A stretch of 64,000 nucleotides of DNA from Parabacteroides goldsteinii (GCF_015550595.1 NZ_JADNBB010000009.1:151937-215936), one strand, 5' to 3'. Positions 46,165-55,244 are shown, counted from the stretch's first letter. Made by a program: numbers and translations. The notes: generated from the sequence alone by a model not told the origin.

Positions 46165-47267
46165 TGAATTTCATTTTTTTTTACAGACTGGCTATTAAGA
46201 ATATTGCCGATACTGAATTTGTCTGGTGGGGGGAAATTATTTCGATATGCCCAAAAGAATAACCAATATACCTTCATATGTGCATGCCAGTAAGCAAAGC
46301 TGTTCACTGGTTTCAGCTTAGAGGCTGAAACCACCCAATCTTTAGGAGATTGGGCCATACTACTTCTCATCCCCTGTAAATGGTACCAGAACCACCCGCT
46401 CATTAAAAGAGTTTTCTCATACGGCATACGTTCAATCGGTATTTCCTTGTATAGAAAAGTGATATAAAAAGTATCTTCCGTTATTTCGAATAGTAAATGA
46501 TCCGTCACTCCGTTAAAGGGTAATTTATTTAAAACATAAATGCCCCATTTACCCTGCTCATAACCTATATTGATGCCGGACATCGACAAGGCATATTTAT
46601 GATTTATGATCTCTTTTAGCTGATAATTCGTATATTTCTGAATGATCATGTGACGAGTTAAAGGTATACGGGATAATATATCCAAATAATAAATATAGAC
46701 ACATCTCCTTATTATATAGCGATAGCCCTTCGCATAATATTTGATCAGGTAATCACTCAAAGACATTTTAACCGGCTCTTGCTTGCGGTAAGCATCGCAA
46801 TATAGCTTCAGCTTATGGGAAAAATAAATCTGATCGCTGTCTATTTTCAAGGCATACCGGTAAGTCGCCTTCGACAGGGTATAATTATAATAATTGCAGA
46901 GTTTATGAACAGAATCATCGGGAAGAGATAAAACGTATGCTCTCTCTTCATCCGTCAGATCATGGCAATAAACAGGAGGTGCATAAAAATAAACCCTGAT
47001 CTTATCCGGATATTGTTGCTGCTTTTCACGGATGATTGCCGGTGCATTATCCGTACATTCCTGATAGCAGATAATCAGTTCATCTAAAGCATCGATACAG
47101 GAATCGATACAATCCGATAAAAAATCAGCATCATTTTTTACACGCAACAATCCGGAAACACCGACAGGACGTTCTTTTTTAAGGAAAGACATATCGACAT
47201 AATAATCCGCACTGTTGTATGTACCCTCCCTGCAAAGAGGACAAGAGCATTCAATACTTTCTTGCAT
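46152..47267 (-). CDS. Putative GT-A-type glycosyltransferase
   Basis: 371 residues. The segment VSGLLRVKNDADFLSDCIDS, then DALDELIICYQECTDNAPAI, and YRYALKIDSDQIYF (a possible D-x-D metal site near 175) follow a GT2-like GT-A fold, but the family is not recognised with certainty. The N-terminus has an unusual CSCPLC cysteine cluster (8-13). It overlaps the GT6 start by 13 bp. Contains two abutting stem-loops (46308-46354). Confidence 0.65.
   Translation of the reverse strand: MQESIECSCPLCREGTYNSADYYVDMSFLKKERPVGVSGLLRVKNDADFLSDCIDSCIDALDELIICYQECTDNAPAIIREKQQQYPDKIRVYFYAPPVYCHDLTDEERAYVLSLPDDSVHKLCNYYNYTLSKATYRYALKIDSDQIYFSHKLKLYCDAYRKQEPVKMSLSDYLIKYYAKGYRYIIRRCVYIYYLDILSRIPLTRHMIIQKYTNYQLKEIINHKYALSMSGINIGYEQGKWGIYVLNKLPFNGVTDHLLFEITEDTFYITFLYKEIPIERMPYEKTLLMSGWFWYHLQGMRSSMAQSPKDWVVSASKLKPVNSFAYWHAHMKVYWLFFWAYRNNFPPPDKFSIGNILNSQSVKKNEIQWKI
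46308..46354. repeat. Two abutting stem-loops inside the putative glycosyltransferase gene
   Basis: 46308-46317 (TGGTTTCAGC) pairs perfectly with 46324-46333 over 6 nt; immediately next, 46334-46341 (CCCAATCT) pairs perfectly with 46347-46354 over 5 nt. Confidence 0.9.
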
Positions 47268-47350
47268 TTTCTTATATATGATGATTAATTAGCACGATTA
47301 AGGATTGGTATTAGTCGGGGGTAAAGGTTTCGCTTTTTATCAGATATGAA

Positions 47351-47726
47351 TGTTACTTTTCTCTTGAAAGAAAAGTAACCAAAAGTTCAAGGCTGCACCG
47401 GCTTCGCTGCTACGCGGACGCTCACCCGCCGAAGGCCTTTCAGAGAACGCAAAGCGTTCTTTGGGGATGGCCGATACCGACACCTTTATAATACAACAGG
47501 TGTTTTCGACTTTAACTGACAGTATCGGCCATCCTAAGAGGAAGCTCCGCTTCCTATGAAAGGCCTCAGCTGGCGAGCGTTAAGCGCAGCAGCCGTAGAG
47601 AGCGCCCGGAGCATCCGCTGTTTGAGCGAAGCGAGTTCGGAGGCGACAGCGAACGTAGGATGCGGAGTAGCGAACCAGGTGCAGCCTTGATCTTTTGGCT
47701 ACTTTTGGATCAAGCCAAAAGTAGGT
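47351..47726. repeat. 376-bp nested palindromic element
   Basis: Gap of 490 bp (47268-47757) without a gene. 47371-47415 and 47662-47706 are inverted repeats of each other (39 of 45 bases). Inside are further nested pairs: GGCCTTTCA near 47434 with TGAAAGGCC near 47556, and TGGCCGATAC (47468-47477) with GTATCGGCCA (47522-47531), plus AGAACGC/GCGTTCT. Each end also forms its own hairpin (GTTACTTTTCT near 47352; CTACTTTTGG near 47699). GC content is higher than in the neighbours. Looks like a small non-coding repeat or MITE-like element. Confidence 0.7.
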
Positions 47727-47757
47727 TCAAAACTTTCTATTTCCTAAGATTCTTGAA

Positions 47758-49512
47758 CTATTCAAATTCACGCATCGCTACCGGTTGCCAGCCTTTATAG
47801 ACGGCTGCCAGCAGACGTAAACGGGTATTTCCGGTACTGGCAAGTACCTTTTCATCGGAGGCATATTTACGTAATTGCGCTTCTGCCTCTTCTATCAACG
47901 ACTCAACCTTCGTTGTCGTATCATCCCGTTTCAGGAACTTCAACTCGATCAGGTATGAATACTTCATATCCGGATAGTTTGCCAGGTTGGGCATTAAATA
48001 AAGATCGGAGAAACCGCGACCCGCCTCAAACTCCGGCCAGATAATAAAATAATCCGTCAACCCCATATAAGCAACCATCAATGTCTTAATGGTCGTTTCC
48101 TGATAGATCGCATCGCGAAGGACAGCTTTCTTATCTACCTGTTCGGCAAAAAAGGCCAATGCAGCCTCCCATTCTCCGAAATAGGCCATACGGCGCATAC
48201 GATCGGAGAACTCCATAAACGGGAAAACAACCGATTCGCGTTCTTTCATCGCTTCCACAAGGTAACCGTAAATCTGTTCGCGAACGGCCAGGTTGGGGAC
48301 TTTCATAATTGTTTCTCCATATTCTACCCGGTCATAAGTCAACAAACCGAAATAGTAAAGCAGGGAGATAAAGTTGCCTGGGTCAGCCAGATTCTCTGCG
48401 GGAAAACTACTTTTTATAGCATTCCCATTCACTTCTCCAGTATCGATCAACCGGGTTATTACTGAACACCCTTCTTCCTGCATCTTATCGATACGGATAA
48501 AATGACGCAATTTACTGTAATCCGTACGGATGTTACGATCCAGCATATCGGAAGGAACATGCCCATCTAATAAGTAGTTATTAAGAAAATAGAGCACCAT
48601 ATCGGAGTTATACATAGTTTGCCCTATACATTCTTTTGCAAAACAATAATTATCATACCAGGGTTTCATCATACGGGTTATCTCATCTATGGGATCAGGC
48701 AACATTCCTTCCGCATTATAGTAAGATAACATTTCATATAATTCGGATTCACTAAAGCCAACCATTCCATTGAATTTACGATTGGTAGTGATATTCGTCC
48801 CAATATTGAACCCACTTGTCACATCATCCAACGTGACGGGAGAGACACCGGTAATGAACATTCGTTTAACAGGAGCTTCCGGACCGGTGGTTATCGATTT
48901 GACAATATTAAAAAATCCGCGATAAAAGCCAGAATCATGTGTCAAGGCACGGTACACATTATTACCCTCACTCGATAAAATAGTGTTGGTGAAATTATCA
49001 TATTCGTCGATCAACAAATAAATAGACAGACCTGACATAGCAGCACGCTTCCCGATAAAGTTCAGCTGACTGGCAGCCGTTTCCAACTCACGGATCTCTT
49101 TTGGAAAACCAGGTTCAAAATAAGAAGCATACTGGTCGGCAAAACCTTCCATCTGAATTTTAGCATAGCTATTGAAGTTTTTCTCTAGATCTTCTCCCAA
49201 ACCGCGAACGGCACTGAAATTGAAATAAAGAACCAAATACTTCCCTTGTTCGCCCGTCGGATGCTTCCCTATATATTGATTGCCGAATAATTCATCAAAA
49301 CGATCGGCATATTTTACATCATAATAACAGTGAAGCATATTCAGAAATAACGATTTTCCGAAACGGCGCGGACGGATCAGGAACAGGTAACGAGCCGTCT
49401 GCTCCAACAGAGAAATATACTGCGTCTTATCCACATAGTAATAATTATCAGTCATTAACAATACATAATCTGTCAATCCGTAAGGTATTTTCTTTGCCAT
49501 ATCTTTCTTCAT
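47758..49512 (-). CDS. AAA-ATPase-like / PD-(D/E)XK protein (DUF1703 type)
   Basis: 584 residues of the large Bacteroidetes family with an N-terminal AAA-ATPase_like domain (YVDKTQYISLLEQ; Walker A-like LIRPRRFGKSLFLNML at about 44-59; LLIDEYDNF Walker B) and a C-terminal PD-(D/E)XK nuclease-like domain (YSYLIELKFLKRDDTTTKVE with the E-L-K core). Many paralogues occur per genome, in accessory regions; function is unproven. A -7-like TATCTTTG is at 49550-49557 on the minus strand. Start may be 49512 or 49500. Confidence 0.87.
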   Translation of the reverse strand: MKKDMAKKIPYGLTDYVLLMTDNYYYVDKTQYISLLEQTARYLFLIRPRRFGKSLFLNMLHCYYDVKYADRFDELFGNQYIGKHPTGEQGKYLVLYFNFSAVRGLGEDLEKNFNSYAKIQMEGFADQYASYFEPGFPKEIRELETAASQLNFIGKRAAMSGLSIYLLIDEYDNFTNTILSSEGNNVYRALTHDSGFYRGFFNIVKSITTGPEAPVKRMFITGVSPVTLDDVTSGFNIGTNITTNRKFNGMVGFSESELYEMLSYYNAEGMLPDPIDEITRMMKPWYDNYCFAKECIGQTMYNSDMVLYFLNNYLLDGHVPSDMLDRNIRTDYSKLRHFIRIDKMQEEGCSVITRLIDTGEVNGNAIKSSFPAENLADPGNFISLLYYFGLLTYDRVEYGETIMKVPNLAVREQIYGYLVEAMKERESVVFPFMEFSDRMRRMAYFGEWEAALAFFAEQVDKKAVLRDAIYQETTIKTLMVAYMGLTDYFIIWPEFEAGRGFSDLYLMPNLANYPDMKYSYLIELKFLKRDDTTTKVESLIEEAEAQLRKYASDEKVLASTGNTRLRLLAAVYKGWQPVAMREFE

Positions 49513-49607
49513 TCTATAATTTTACCTACTCTTTCGGGTAGCAATAACACAAAGATAAATAATTAAACCGTATGTACTGTCTAATTTTAAATTCTTAATT
49601 TCAATTT

Positions 49608-49850
49608 TCAGGGTTCCCCCAGAAAGCGCCGCATCTGCTCTGTTTGCAACGGGGTGAACTTGCGTTGTCCTTTTATCCAACCGGCTTCTTCCAGAGCGGC
49701 AGATAGCTTGGGATTGTAATTGATCCATCTTCTCAGGGCATTGGCGGCTGATGTCGGTTGCAATGTCGGATTATATAACATGGCTAGCTCTGTAAAGCCA
49801 TATGTTCTGATCTCAAATTTCTTTTCTTCGGGATAATTGTCAGTGTTCAT
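49608..49850 (-). CDS. DUF4248 protein
   Basis: 80-residue protein of the Bacteroidales DUF4248 family (FEIRTYGFTELAMLYNPTLQ, SAANALRRWINYNPKLSAAL, KFTPLQTEQMRRFLGEP). Such genes usually lie next to HU-like and amidase/glucosaminidase genes at the edge of capsule loci, as here. Function unknown; fold looks like a small helical DNA-binding protein. Confidence 0.85.
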   Translation of the reverse strand: MNTDNYPEEKKFEIRTYGFTELAMLYNPTLQPTSAANALRRWINYNPKLSAALEEAGWIKGQRKFTPLQTEQMRRFLGEP

Positions 49851-50005
49851 ATCAAATATTATTTTGTTGGTTTTATGTTTTAAATTTACAAAACAAACGC
49901 CATATAAACAAGATCTTAACCCATTAAATTCAACGATATTTCATTATATTTTCCCATATTCCATCCTATCCTGTCACATCCCATTCAGCCCCTACCCGCC
50001 TGTCG

Positions 50006-50029
50006 TACCTTTGTATTGTTATCGATAAC
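50006..50029 (+). promoter_or_regulatory. Promoter and palindrome before the HU-like gene
   Basis: TACCTTTG at 50006-50013 fits the -7 consensus; no clear -33. Five bases on, at the likely start of transcription, 50018-50029 is the perfect palindrome GTTATCGATAAC, a candidate operator. Leader about 45 nt. Confidence 0.5.
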
Positions 50030-50064
50030 CAATTATTAATTATTCATCATTAATTATCAAAGCT

Positions 50065-50514
50065 ATGTCATTAAATTTTCATGTAGTAGAACGTCCCGAT
50101 ATGAGCAAAGATGCCGAAAAGGGAGATAAATTGTATTACGGACAGATCCGCTCGTTGAAAAAAGTAAGCTTCCAGAAGCTTTGCGATATGATCGCCATGC
50201 GAAGCACTGCTTTCATCGGTGATGTCATGCTGGTAGTCGAAGGCCTTCTGTCGGTGATGCAGGAGCGCCTGGAAGAAGGCGATATCATCCAGATGGGCCG
50301 CCTGGGTAATTTCCGTATGGTAGCCGGCAGCAAAGGAGCTGCCACTGTCGATGATTTCGACACCTCTCTTTTCAAGAATGCACGTATCGTGTATGTTCCG
50401 GGAACCATGTTGAACGACATTCGCAGGAATGCTACGTATGAAGAAATTAAACCGTTATCATCCGAAAAGTCATCACCCTCCACTCCGGAAGATGACAGAC
50501 CGGTGATCGAATAG
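50065..50514 (+). CDS. HU-like DNA-binding protein (HIG type)
   Basis: 149 residues with one HU-like domain (about 25-125; SFQKLCDMIAMRSTAFIGDV, RLEEGDIIQMGRLGNFRMVA) and an acidic, Ser/Pro-rich tail. This long HU form is common in Bacteroidetes and is found beside capsule and phage-like genes. Plus strand, opposite to the surrounding glycan genes, followed after 8 bp by the glucosaminidase. Confidence 0.87.
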   Translation: MSLNFHVVERPDMSKDAEKGDKLYYGQIRSLKKVSFQKLCDMIAMRSTAFIGDVMLVVEGLLSVMQERLEEGDIIQMGRLGNFRMVAGSKGAATVDDFDTSLFKNARIVYVPGTMLNDIRRNATYEEIKPLSSEKSSPSTPEDDRPVIE

Positions 50515-50522
50515 TCCATATT

Positions 50523-50984
50523 ATGTATAAACAAGAATTTATCCAACAATTTCTTCCGGCTGCACAAGCAGCCGGAGAACATTACAAACTGAATCCGGTC
50601 GTTATCCTTGCCCAGGCGGCTATCGAAAGCGGCTGGGGAGAAAGCGATCTCTGCAAAATGTATCACAACTACTTCGGTATTACCGGCTACGGCAAATCCA
50701 ATATCTATTGGAATGGCAATAAAACAGAACCGGGAGAAAAGTCGCATCTTCAGTTTCGTATTTACCCGATGCCGCAGCAGAGTTTCTTCGATTTTGCCCG
50801 GCTGATCACTACGGCTTATCCGTTTGCAGCTGCTATGAGTTTTCATCCCGAAGCGTATGCCAAAGAGATTTCATATAGCCACTACATCAGTGAAATGAAC
50901 GGAGACAACCGGTCTGACTATCAGAAGATGCTGGTTAGCATCAGTTCCTACATCACCGGTATAATGCCTGGTATTACACATTAA
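50523..50984 (+). CDS. Glucosaminidase-domain muramidase (FlgJ/LytG-like)
   Basis: 153 residues without a signal peptide. Core of the glucosaminidase family: FIQQFLPAAQAAGEHYKLNP, VILAQAAIESGWGESDLC (catalytic Glu in AAIESGWG), MYHNYFGITGYG, then FRIYPMPQQSFFDFARLI and KEISYSHYISEMN. Would cleave peptidoglycan glycan strands. Lack of an export signal and the holin-like gene that follows recall a phage lysis pair. Confidence 0.87.
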   Translation: MYKQEFIQQFLPAAQAAGEHYKLNPVVILAQAAIESGWGESDLCKMYHNYFGITGYGKSNIYWNGNKTEPGEKSHLQFRIYPMPQQSFFDFARLITTAYPFAAAMSFHPEAYAKEISYSHYISEMNGDNRSDYQKMLVSISSYITGIMPGITH

Positions 50985-50997
50985 ACGATTCTTTATT

Positions 50998-51264
50998 ATG
51001 AACACTTTAAAAGTTATCTTCGACTTCTTGTTATCCGTGACGCGCCTGATTTTTCGGGGCAAAGGGAGGCATCAATGCCATCAGCCTGAGCCTGGCGGCG
51101 GTAGCCACACTGGCACTCATTCTCCGCAACACGGAAGTGGCACTGGCGGCCATCGGAACGATACTATCGCTTTACCGGAAAACTCCCCCTCCCCCGAAAA
51201 TTTGATGGGATGGGCACTGATCGTTTGCGCTACGGGAGGTTACCTGGTGAAACTGCTGGGATAA
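50998..51264 (+). pseudogene. Small membrane (holin-like) gene with two apparent frame changes
   Basis: Starts MNTLKVIFDFLLSVTRLIFR in frame 1. From about 51062 to 51200 the +1 frame reads as clean hydrophobic protein (GGINAISLSLAAVATLALIL, VALAAIGTILSLYRKTPPPP), while frame 1 gives histidine-rich non-protein text. After the C-run at about 51184-51195, frame 1 again looks real (NLMGWALIVCATGGYLVKLL) and ends at 51264. The composite would be a three- or four-helix small membrane protein. Overlaps the convergent ABC transporter gene by 35 bp. Confidence 0.6.
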
Positions 51265-53014
51265 ACTCTTCAGAAGCAGAATACCGAACTTTTCTCCCGA
51301 GTTCTTCGATATTTATCACTTTCCGGCAAACAGCCAACGATTCCGAACGATGGGAAATAACCAACAGCGTTAGGCCCGGACAAGCATCCGACAACCGGAC
51401 AATGGCATCGTTGATGGCATGTTCGGTTGTTTCGTCCAAAGAAGAGGTTGCTTCATCGAACATTAATATATCTGCTTTTTTATATAAAGCCCGGGCAATG
51501 CCCAACCGTTGCCGCTGTCCTCCGGATAGCAGACATCCTCCCTCACCTACCGGGGTATCCACACCATCAGGCAATGTACCGATAAATTTATCCAGGGAAG
51601 CCAGTCGAATCACTTCCGACACCCGTTTTCTGTCGGGAATAACCTTACCCGAACTCATTACTATATTATCCAGCAAAGTTCCTTCTATCATAAACAGTTG
51701 TTGCGATACATATCCGATCTTACTTCGCCACGACACCAACTTGTCAGGAGACAACAGCAGATCGTCAACGTAAATGCCCCCCGAATCAGGTTGGAGGAAT
51801 CCCAACAGCAAATGAAATAAGGTCGATTTACCAGAACCCGACTCACCACGGAATCCGATAAAATCACCTTTATGGATTTCCAGTGATATATTTTCCAGTA
51901 CTTTCACTTTCTTGTCATACGAAAAACTAAGGTTACGAATAGCGATCGTACGCTCGTATCCGAGCGGCATCTGTACAAGTGTTCGTTCCTCTTTCTGCTC
52001 CTCCTCCAGATCTTCCAGTAATTCCACCGCGAACGAATTGCCTTTCATATTGAAATAGTATCCCGTACTACGGATCAATCCCGGCAATACACGATATACA
52101 GCGATGGCAAAAAGGCCTATTATCATACCCAAAGAGGGCAGTTCCAGCAATTGGCTCGCCAAGATCAATACCACCAGCGAACAGACGATCGCAACTTCCA
52201 GGGCTTTCTGCAAAGACCCGCCGAGCAAGAGGTTACGAAGAGCAATTCCATTCTGTTTTTCAAGCAACTGCCGAAACTTTGCCAGACTGTCCGGAAATGT
52301 ATTACTCATTTCCATATCCGTATATCCGACAAATGTTTGTTGCAACAGCTTCCCCCGCTGGGGAGCCAGCAAATACAAAATTTTTCCATACGCTTTTATC
52401 CTCGAACGGGAAAAACGGTAATAGATAAGCGTTATAGGAACAAAAGTGAGCAATACCAGCAGAAAGACATATACATTGAATAGTATCAAGCCGGCAACAA
52501 TCGACAACATCACGAAACACTCGCAGATCAGCTGTGTGTAAGGGATCAGGTATCCCTGCACCAAACCGGAAGAAATACCGTTCACCTTATTGATCAGAGA
52601 ATGGCTGTTGTTCTGCTTGATATACAAAAAACCTTTCGAGTAATAGTAGTCATACAAACGTAACGACAGATAACTCGAAATGGAAAACAGCCGTTTGTTT
52701 TGTTTATACTGTATCCAGGTACAAATCAATATCCGGCCGACAGAAAATATCAGAATCGCCGCACAGACAAAAAAGACAAATGAACGGTAATTATCAAAAC
52801 CACCCCATTGATATGCCGCCGCCAAATACTTATTCTGAAATATCGTGTTTTCATTCAAAACCAACAATAAAACCGGCAATAAGACACCAACCCCTATCAG
52901 GTCGAATACAGACATAATAAAGACAGAAGCGACAACAGCCCAGATCCGTAACTGAAGCTGTCGGGGCAATAATTTATACAACCGGGTTATCACAGAAGAT
53001 ATCAATGGATTCAT
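51230..53014 (-). CDS. ABC transporter (permease-ATPase fusion), candidate lipid-linked glycan flippase
   Basis: 594 residues: six membrane helices (about 22-320) fused to an ATPase with Walker A RGESGSGKSTLFHLLLG (about 385), Q-loop YVSQQLF, signature LSGGQRQRLGIARAL, Walker B ILMFDEATSSLDE, and H-loop ISHRSES. Same plan as PglK and MsbA. No Wzx-type protein is present, and the gene overlaps the polymerase-like gene by 4 bp, so flipping lipid-linked repeat units is the likely job. Alternative: export of another lipid. Confidence 0.88.
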   Translation of the reverse strand: MNPLISSVITRLYKLLPRQLQLRIWAVVASVFIMSVFDLIGVGVLLPVLLLVLNENTIFQNKYLAAAYQWGGFDNYRSFVFFVCAAILIFSVGRILICTWIQYKQNKRLFSISSYLSLRLYDYYYSKGFLYIKQNNSHSLINKVNGISSGLVQGYLIPYTQLICECFVMLSIVAGLILFNVYVFLLVLLTFVPITLIYYRFSRSRIKAYGKILYLLAPQRGKLLQQTFVGYTDMEMSNTFPDSLAKFRQLLEKQNGIALRNLLLGGSLQKALEVAIVCSLVVLILASQLLELPSLGMIIGLFAIAVYRVLPGLIRSTGYYFNMKGNSFAVELLEDLEEEQKEERTLVQMPLGYERTIAIRNLSFSYDKKVKVLENISLEIHKGDFIGFRGESGSGKSTLFHLLLGFLQPDSGGIYVDDLLLSPDKLVSWRSKIGYVSQQLFMIEGTLLDNIVMSSGKVIPDRKRVSEVIRLASLDKFIGTLPDGVDTPVGEGGCLLSGGQRQRLGIARALYKKADILMFDEATSSLDETTEHAINDAIVRLSDACPGLTLLVISHRSESLAVCRKVINIEELGRKVRYSASEEFIPAVSPGNLP

Positions 53015-54192
53015 ACAGACAATCGTTTGTTATTATTTTGTATTATTTGTTCGCTTTCTGCCAGTAAAAGCCATAAGAAAAAACAAAGATAGGCACCTGA
53101 GGAAACAATATATCCTTCAAAAAACATATGGGCGGACAACAAAACCAACAGGGAACAGATCAGTGAGCCGTTCACCCCCAAACTGTCATTTTTATATATA
53201 ATAAAAAACAGATAACCCACCGGAACGGAAAAAGACAGCAACCCTATCAACCCCATAGAAGACAAAAGGAAAAGCCAGCCGCTCCCCGGCTCGACAGTCC
53301 CTGTTTTCATGTTAATAGCATACGTCGTATCGGATACATAATCCAGATTATAACTGGCAAAACCGACTCCGAAAAAAGGATAAGCATAGAATTCGTTTAT
53401 ACGGTCCTGCCACAACCCTTCCCGGGAGGATGTCAGATTTCCTGTATTTTCACTTAACTCCATCTTGCTTCGCAAACGTTCCGTATAAGGCCACCAAAGA
53501 CTGAAAGTAGCGACCAGCGAAAGAAGGAAAGCCACGCCGATTTTTATAAGGCGCGCCGTATAGTGCCTATACTTACGGACATAAAATACGATAACACCCA
53601 ATATCATTCCTCCAAGAGCAGCACGTGAACCTGCCAGCAATATGACCAGAAAAGATATTACAACATGCCCTATTTCCTTACAGCGCATAGTTGTTGTTTC
53701 AGCCAGATAGAAACGATACAAACCATAAAGTAAAGAGATACCGCCCAACGGCCCTATCAGCATCGAATGATTTGCCAAACCCTGAAATCCTTTTGTCCCC
53801 AAAACGAAAGAAGGCATAATCAGCCAAACGACAAAAGAACCGACAATAATCCACCGGATAAAAATAAGACTGCGGATCAACAATAACCGACGATATTTTA
53901 TCAATCGCTGATTTATTACAAAAGGTCCTACCATCAGGACAATAGCCAGAAAGGCCATTATCCGGAAATAAGTTCGAAAAAAAGCAGGAATATCGTTAAC
54001 CCATACCGAAAAAAATATAGCCAGTAGAAACGGTAAATATTTCCCGGAAATATGTAAACCGCCTCTTATTACCAGCCAAATAAAACTCCCCAAAAAGACT
54101 CCATAATAAACAAGATCGGGAAAAGCAGGCAATAGAGGTACTACCTTTGTCAGGGAAAGATACAAAAGAATCCAAATCAATATTTTATCCAT
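53011..54192 (-). CDS. O-antigen polymerase/ligase-like membrane protein (Wzy candidate)
   Basis: 393 residues with about ten membrane segments and one larger periplasmic loop (about 225-300). The stretch VILLAGSRAALGGMILGVIV matches the O-antigen ligase/polymerase core, and YAYPFFGVGFASYNLDYVSD fits the conserved F-G-x-G-x-x-x-Y loop. In a Wzy-type locus this is the polymerase joining repeat units; ligase activity cannot be excluded. Six bases from the GT4 gene. Confidence 0.85.
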   Translation of the reverse strand: MDKILIWILLYLSLTKVVPLLPAFPDLVYYGVFLGSFIWLVIRGGLHISGKYLPFLLAIFFSVWVNDIPAFFRTYFRIMAFLAIVLMVGPFVINQRLIKYRRLLLIRSLIFIRWIIVGSFVVWLIMPSFVLGTKGFQGLANHSMLIGPLGGISLLYGLYRFYLAETTTMRCKEIGHVVISFLVILLAGSRAALGGMILGVIVFYVRKYRHYTARLIKIGVAFLLSLVATFSLWWPYTERLRSKMELSENTGNLTSSREGLWQDRINEFYAYPFFGVGFASYNLDYVSDTTYAINMKTGTVEPGSGWLFLLSSMGLIGLLSFSVPVGYLFFIIYKNDSLGVNGSLICSLLVLLSAHMFFEGYIVSSGAYLCFFLWLLLAESEQIIQNNNKRLSV

Positions 54193-54197
54193 ACTGC

Positions 54198-55244
54198 CTA
54201 CAAAACCTGCAATAAGGTATTTGCCACTTTTAAAGGGGTTATCATTGTCGATCGTATTTTGCTTTTTCTTCCCATATCCAACAAATCCGAAACAGGTAAA
54301 GCAATCAATGTTTCAATCGATTTCCGAATAGAAGTAATATTTCGCGGAGTAAACAAAAATCCATTTTCTTTATCTTCCACAAAACAGGTGATCGCCCCAC
54401 AGCAATTCGATGCCAGAATCGGCAAACCGGCACAAGCGGCTTCATGGAGAACCAATGCCCAAGGTTCAGACACCGAAGGAAGAATAAAAGCACCGGAATT
54501 TCCCATCATTTTTGCCAGATCTTCCTGCTTCATAAAATCAAATATCTCGACATCAGGATATCCAACTAATTTTTCTTTTTCCGGACCATTTCCGATCAGG
54601 GTTAACGTCCAACCTTTCCGATCAGGAATAGATTTCCAGGCTTTAAGCAAGAAAGTCAATCCCTTGACCGATGCAAAACGCCCCACATATAATAGTCTTT
54701 TCGGATAGTTGTTTTCCCGGCCGTCCGCATCTACCCGGCTGAAAAGATCGACATCGGCAGACAGATTATGCATCAGTATTTGTTCAGACCGGAATCCCAA
54801 CTTACGGGCATATATCTCCTGCCACTCTCCGGATACAAATATATGGCTAAACCACCTGTGTTGGCGGAAGCGGGCTGCAAATACATTAAACCACTGTTTG
54901 CCTCCCCGCCATTGCGTATCGCTACTGGCAACTACCGGAATATGTATTTTTTCACGGATCATACCTGCTACCTCATTGTATAAAGGGTCGATCCATCCTG
55001 CCGTCCAAACCAGATCCGGACCCAGTTTTTTTACCAGCCGGAATAAATGATCCGGATTCCAAAAAGCGGAACGATTATAATAAGTGACTCCTTCCAGTTG
55101 GGGAGGAAGGTAAGGTGTCTCTGTATTCAAATCCCATAACACCACATGCACACGACATCCTTTTCTGACCAATTCCTTTATAACAATGATGTTATAGGGC
55201 ATCAGTTCCGTATATAAAATTAATATTGTAGAATTATACATCAT
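54198..55244 (-). CDS. GT4 glycosyltransferase
   Basis: 348-residue GT-B transferase: ILILYTELMPYNIIVIKELV at the N-terminus, RLLYVGRFASVKGLTFLLKA, LIGNGPEKEKLVGYPDVEIF and FILPSVSEPWALVLHEAACA with the E-x7-E region, then LASNCCGAITCFVEDKENGF in the donor half. Start overlaps the GT2 stop by 4 bp. Sugar unknown. Confidence 0.9.
   Translation of the reverse strand: MMYNSTILILYTELMPYNIIVIKELVRKGCRVHVVLWDLNTETPYLPPQLEGVTYYNRSAFWNPDHLFRLVKKLGPDLVWTAGWIDPLYNEVAGMIREKIHIPVVASSDTQWRGGKQWFNVFAARFRQHRWFSHIFVSGEWQEIYARKLGFRSEQILMHNLSADVDLFSRVDADGRENNYPKRLLYVGRFASVKGLTFLLKAWKSIPDRKGWTLTLIGNGPEKEKLVGYPDVEIFDFMKQEDLAKMMGNSGAFILPSVSEPWALVLHEAACAGLPILASNCCGAITCFVEDKENGFLFTPRNITSIRKSIETLIALPVSDLLDMGRKSKIRSTMITPLKVANTLLQVL

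Noticed and set aside
49522..49728. 68-codon minus-strand frame overlapping DUF4248
   Set aside because: Different frame over a recognisable gene; no start signal.
51210..51773. 187-codon plus-strand frame opposite the ABC transporter
   Set aside because: Antisense to the ATPase domain; a shadow.
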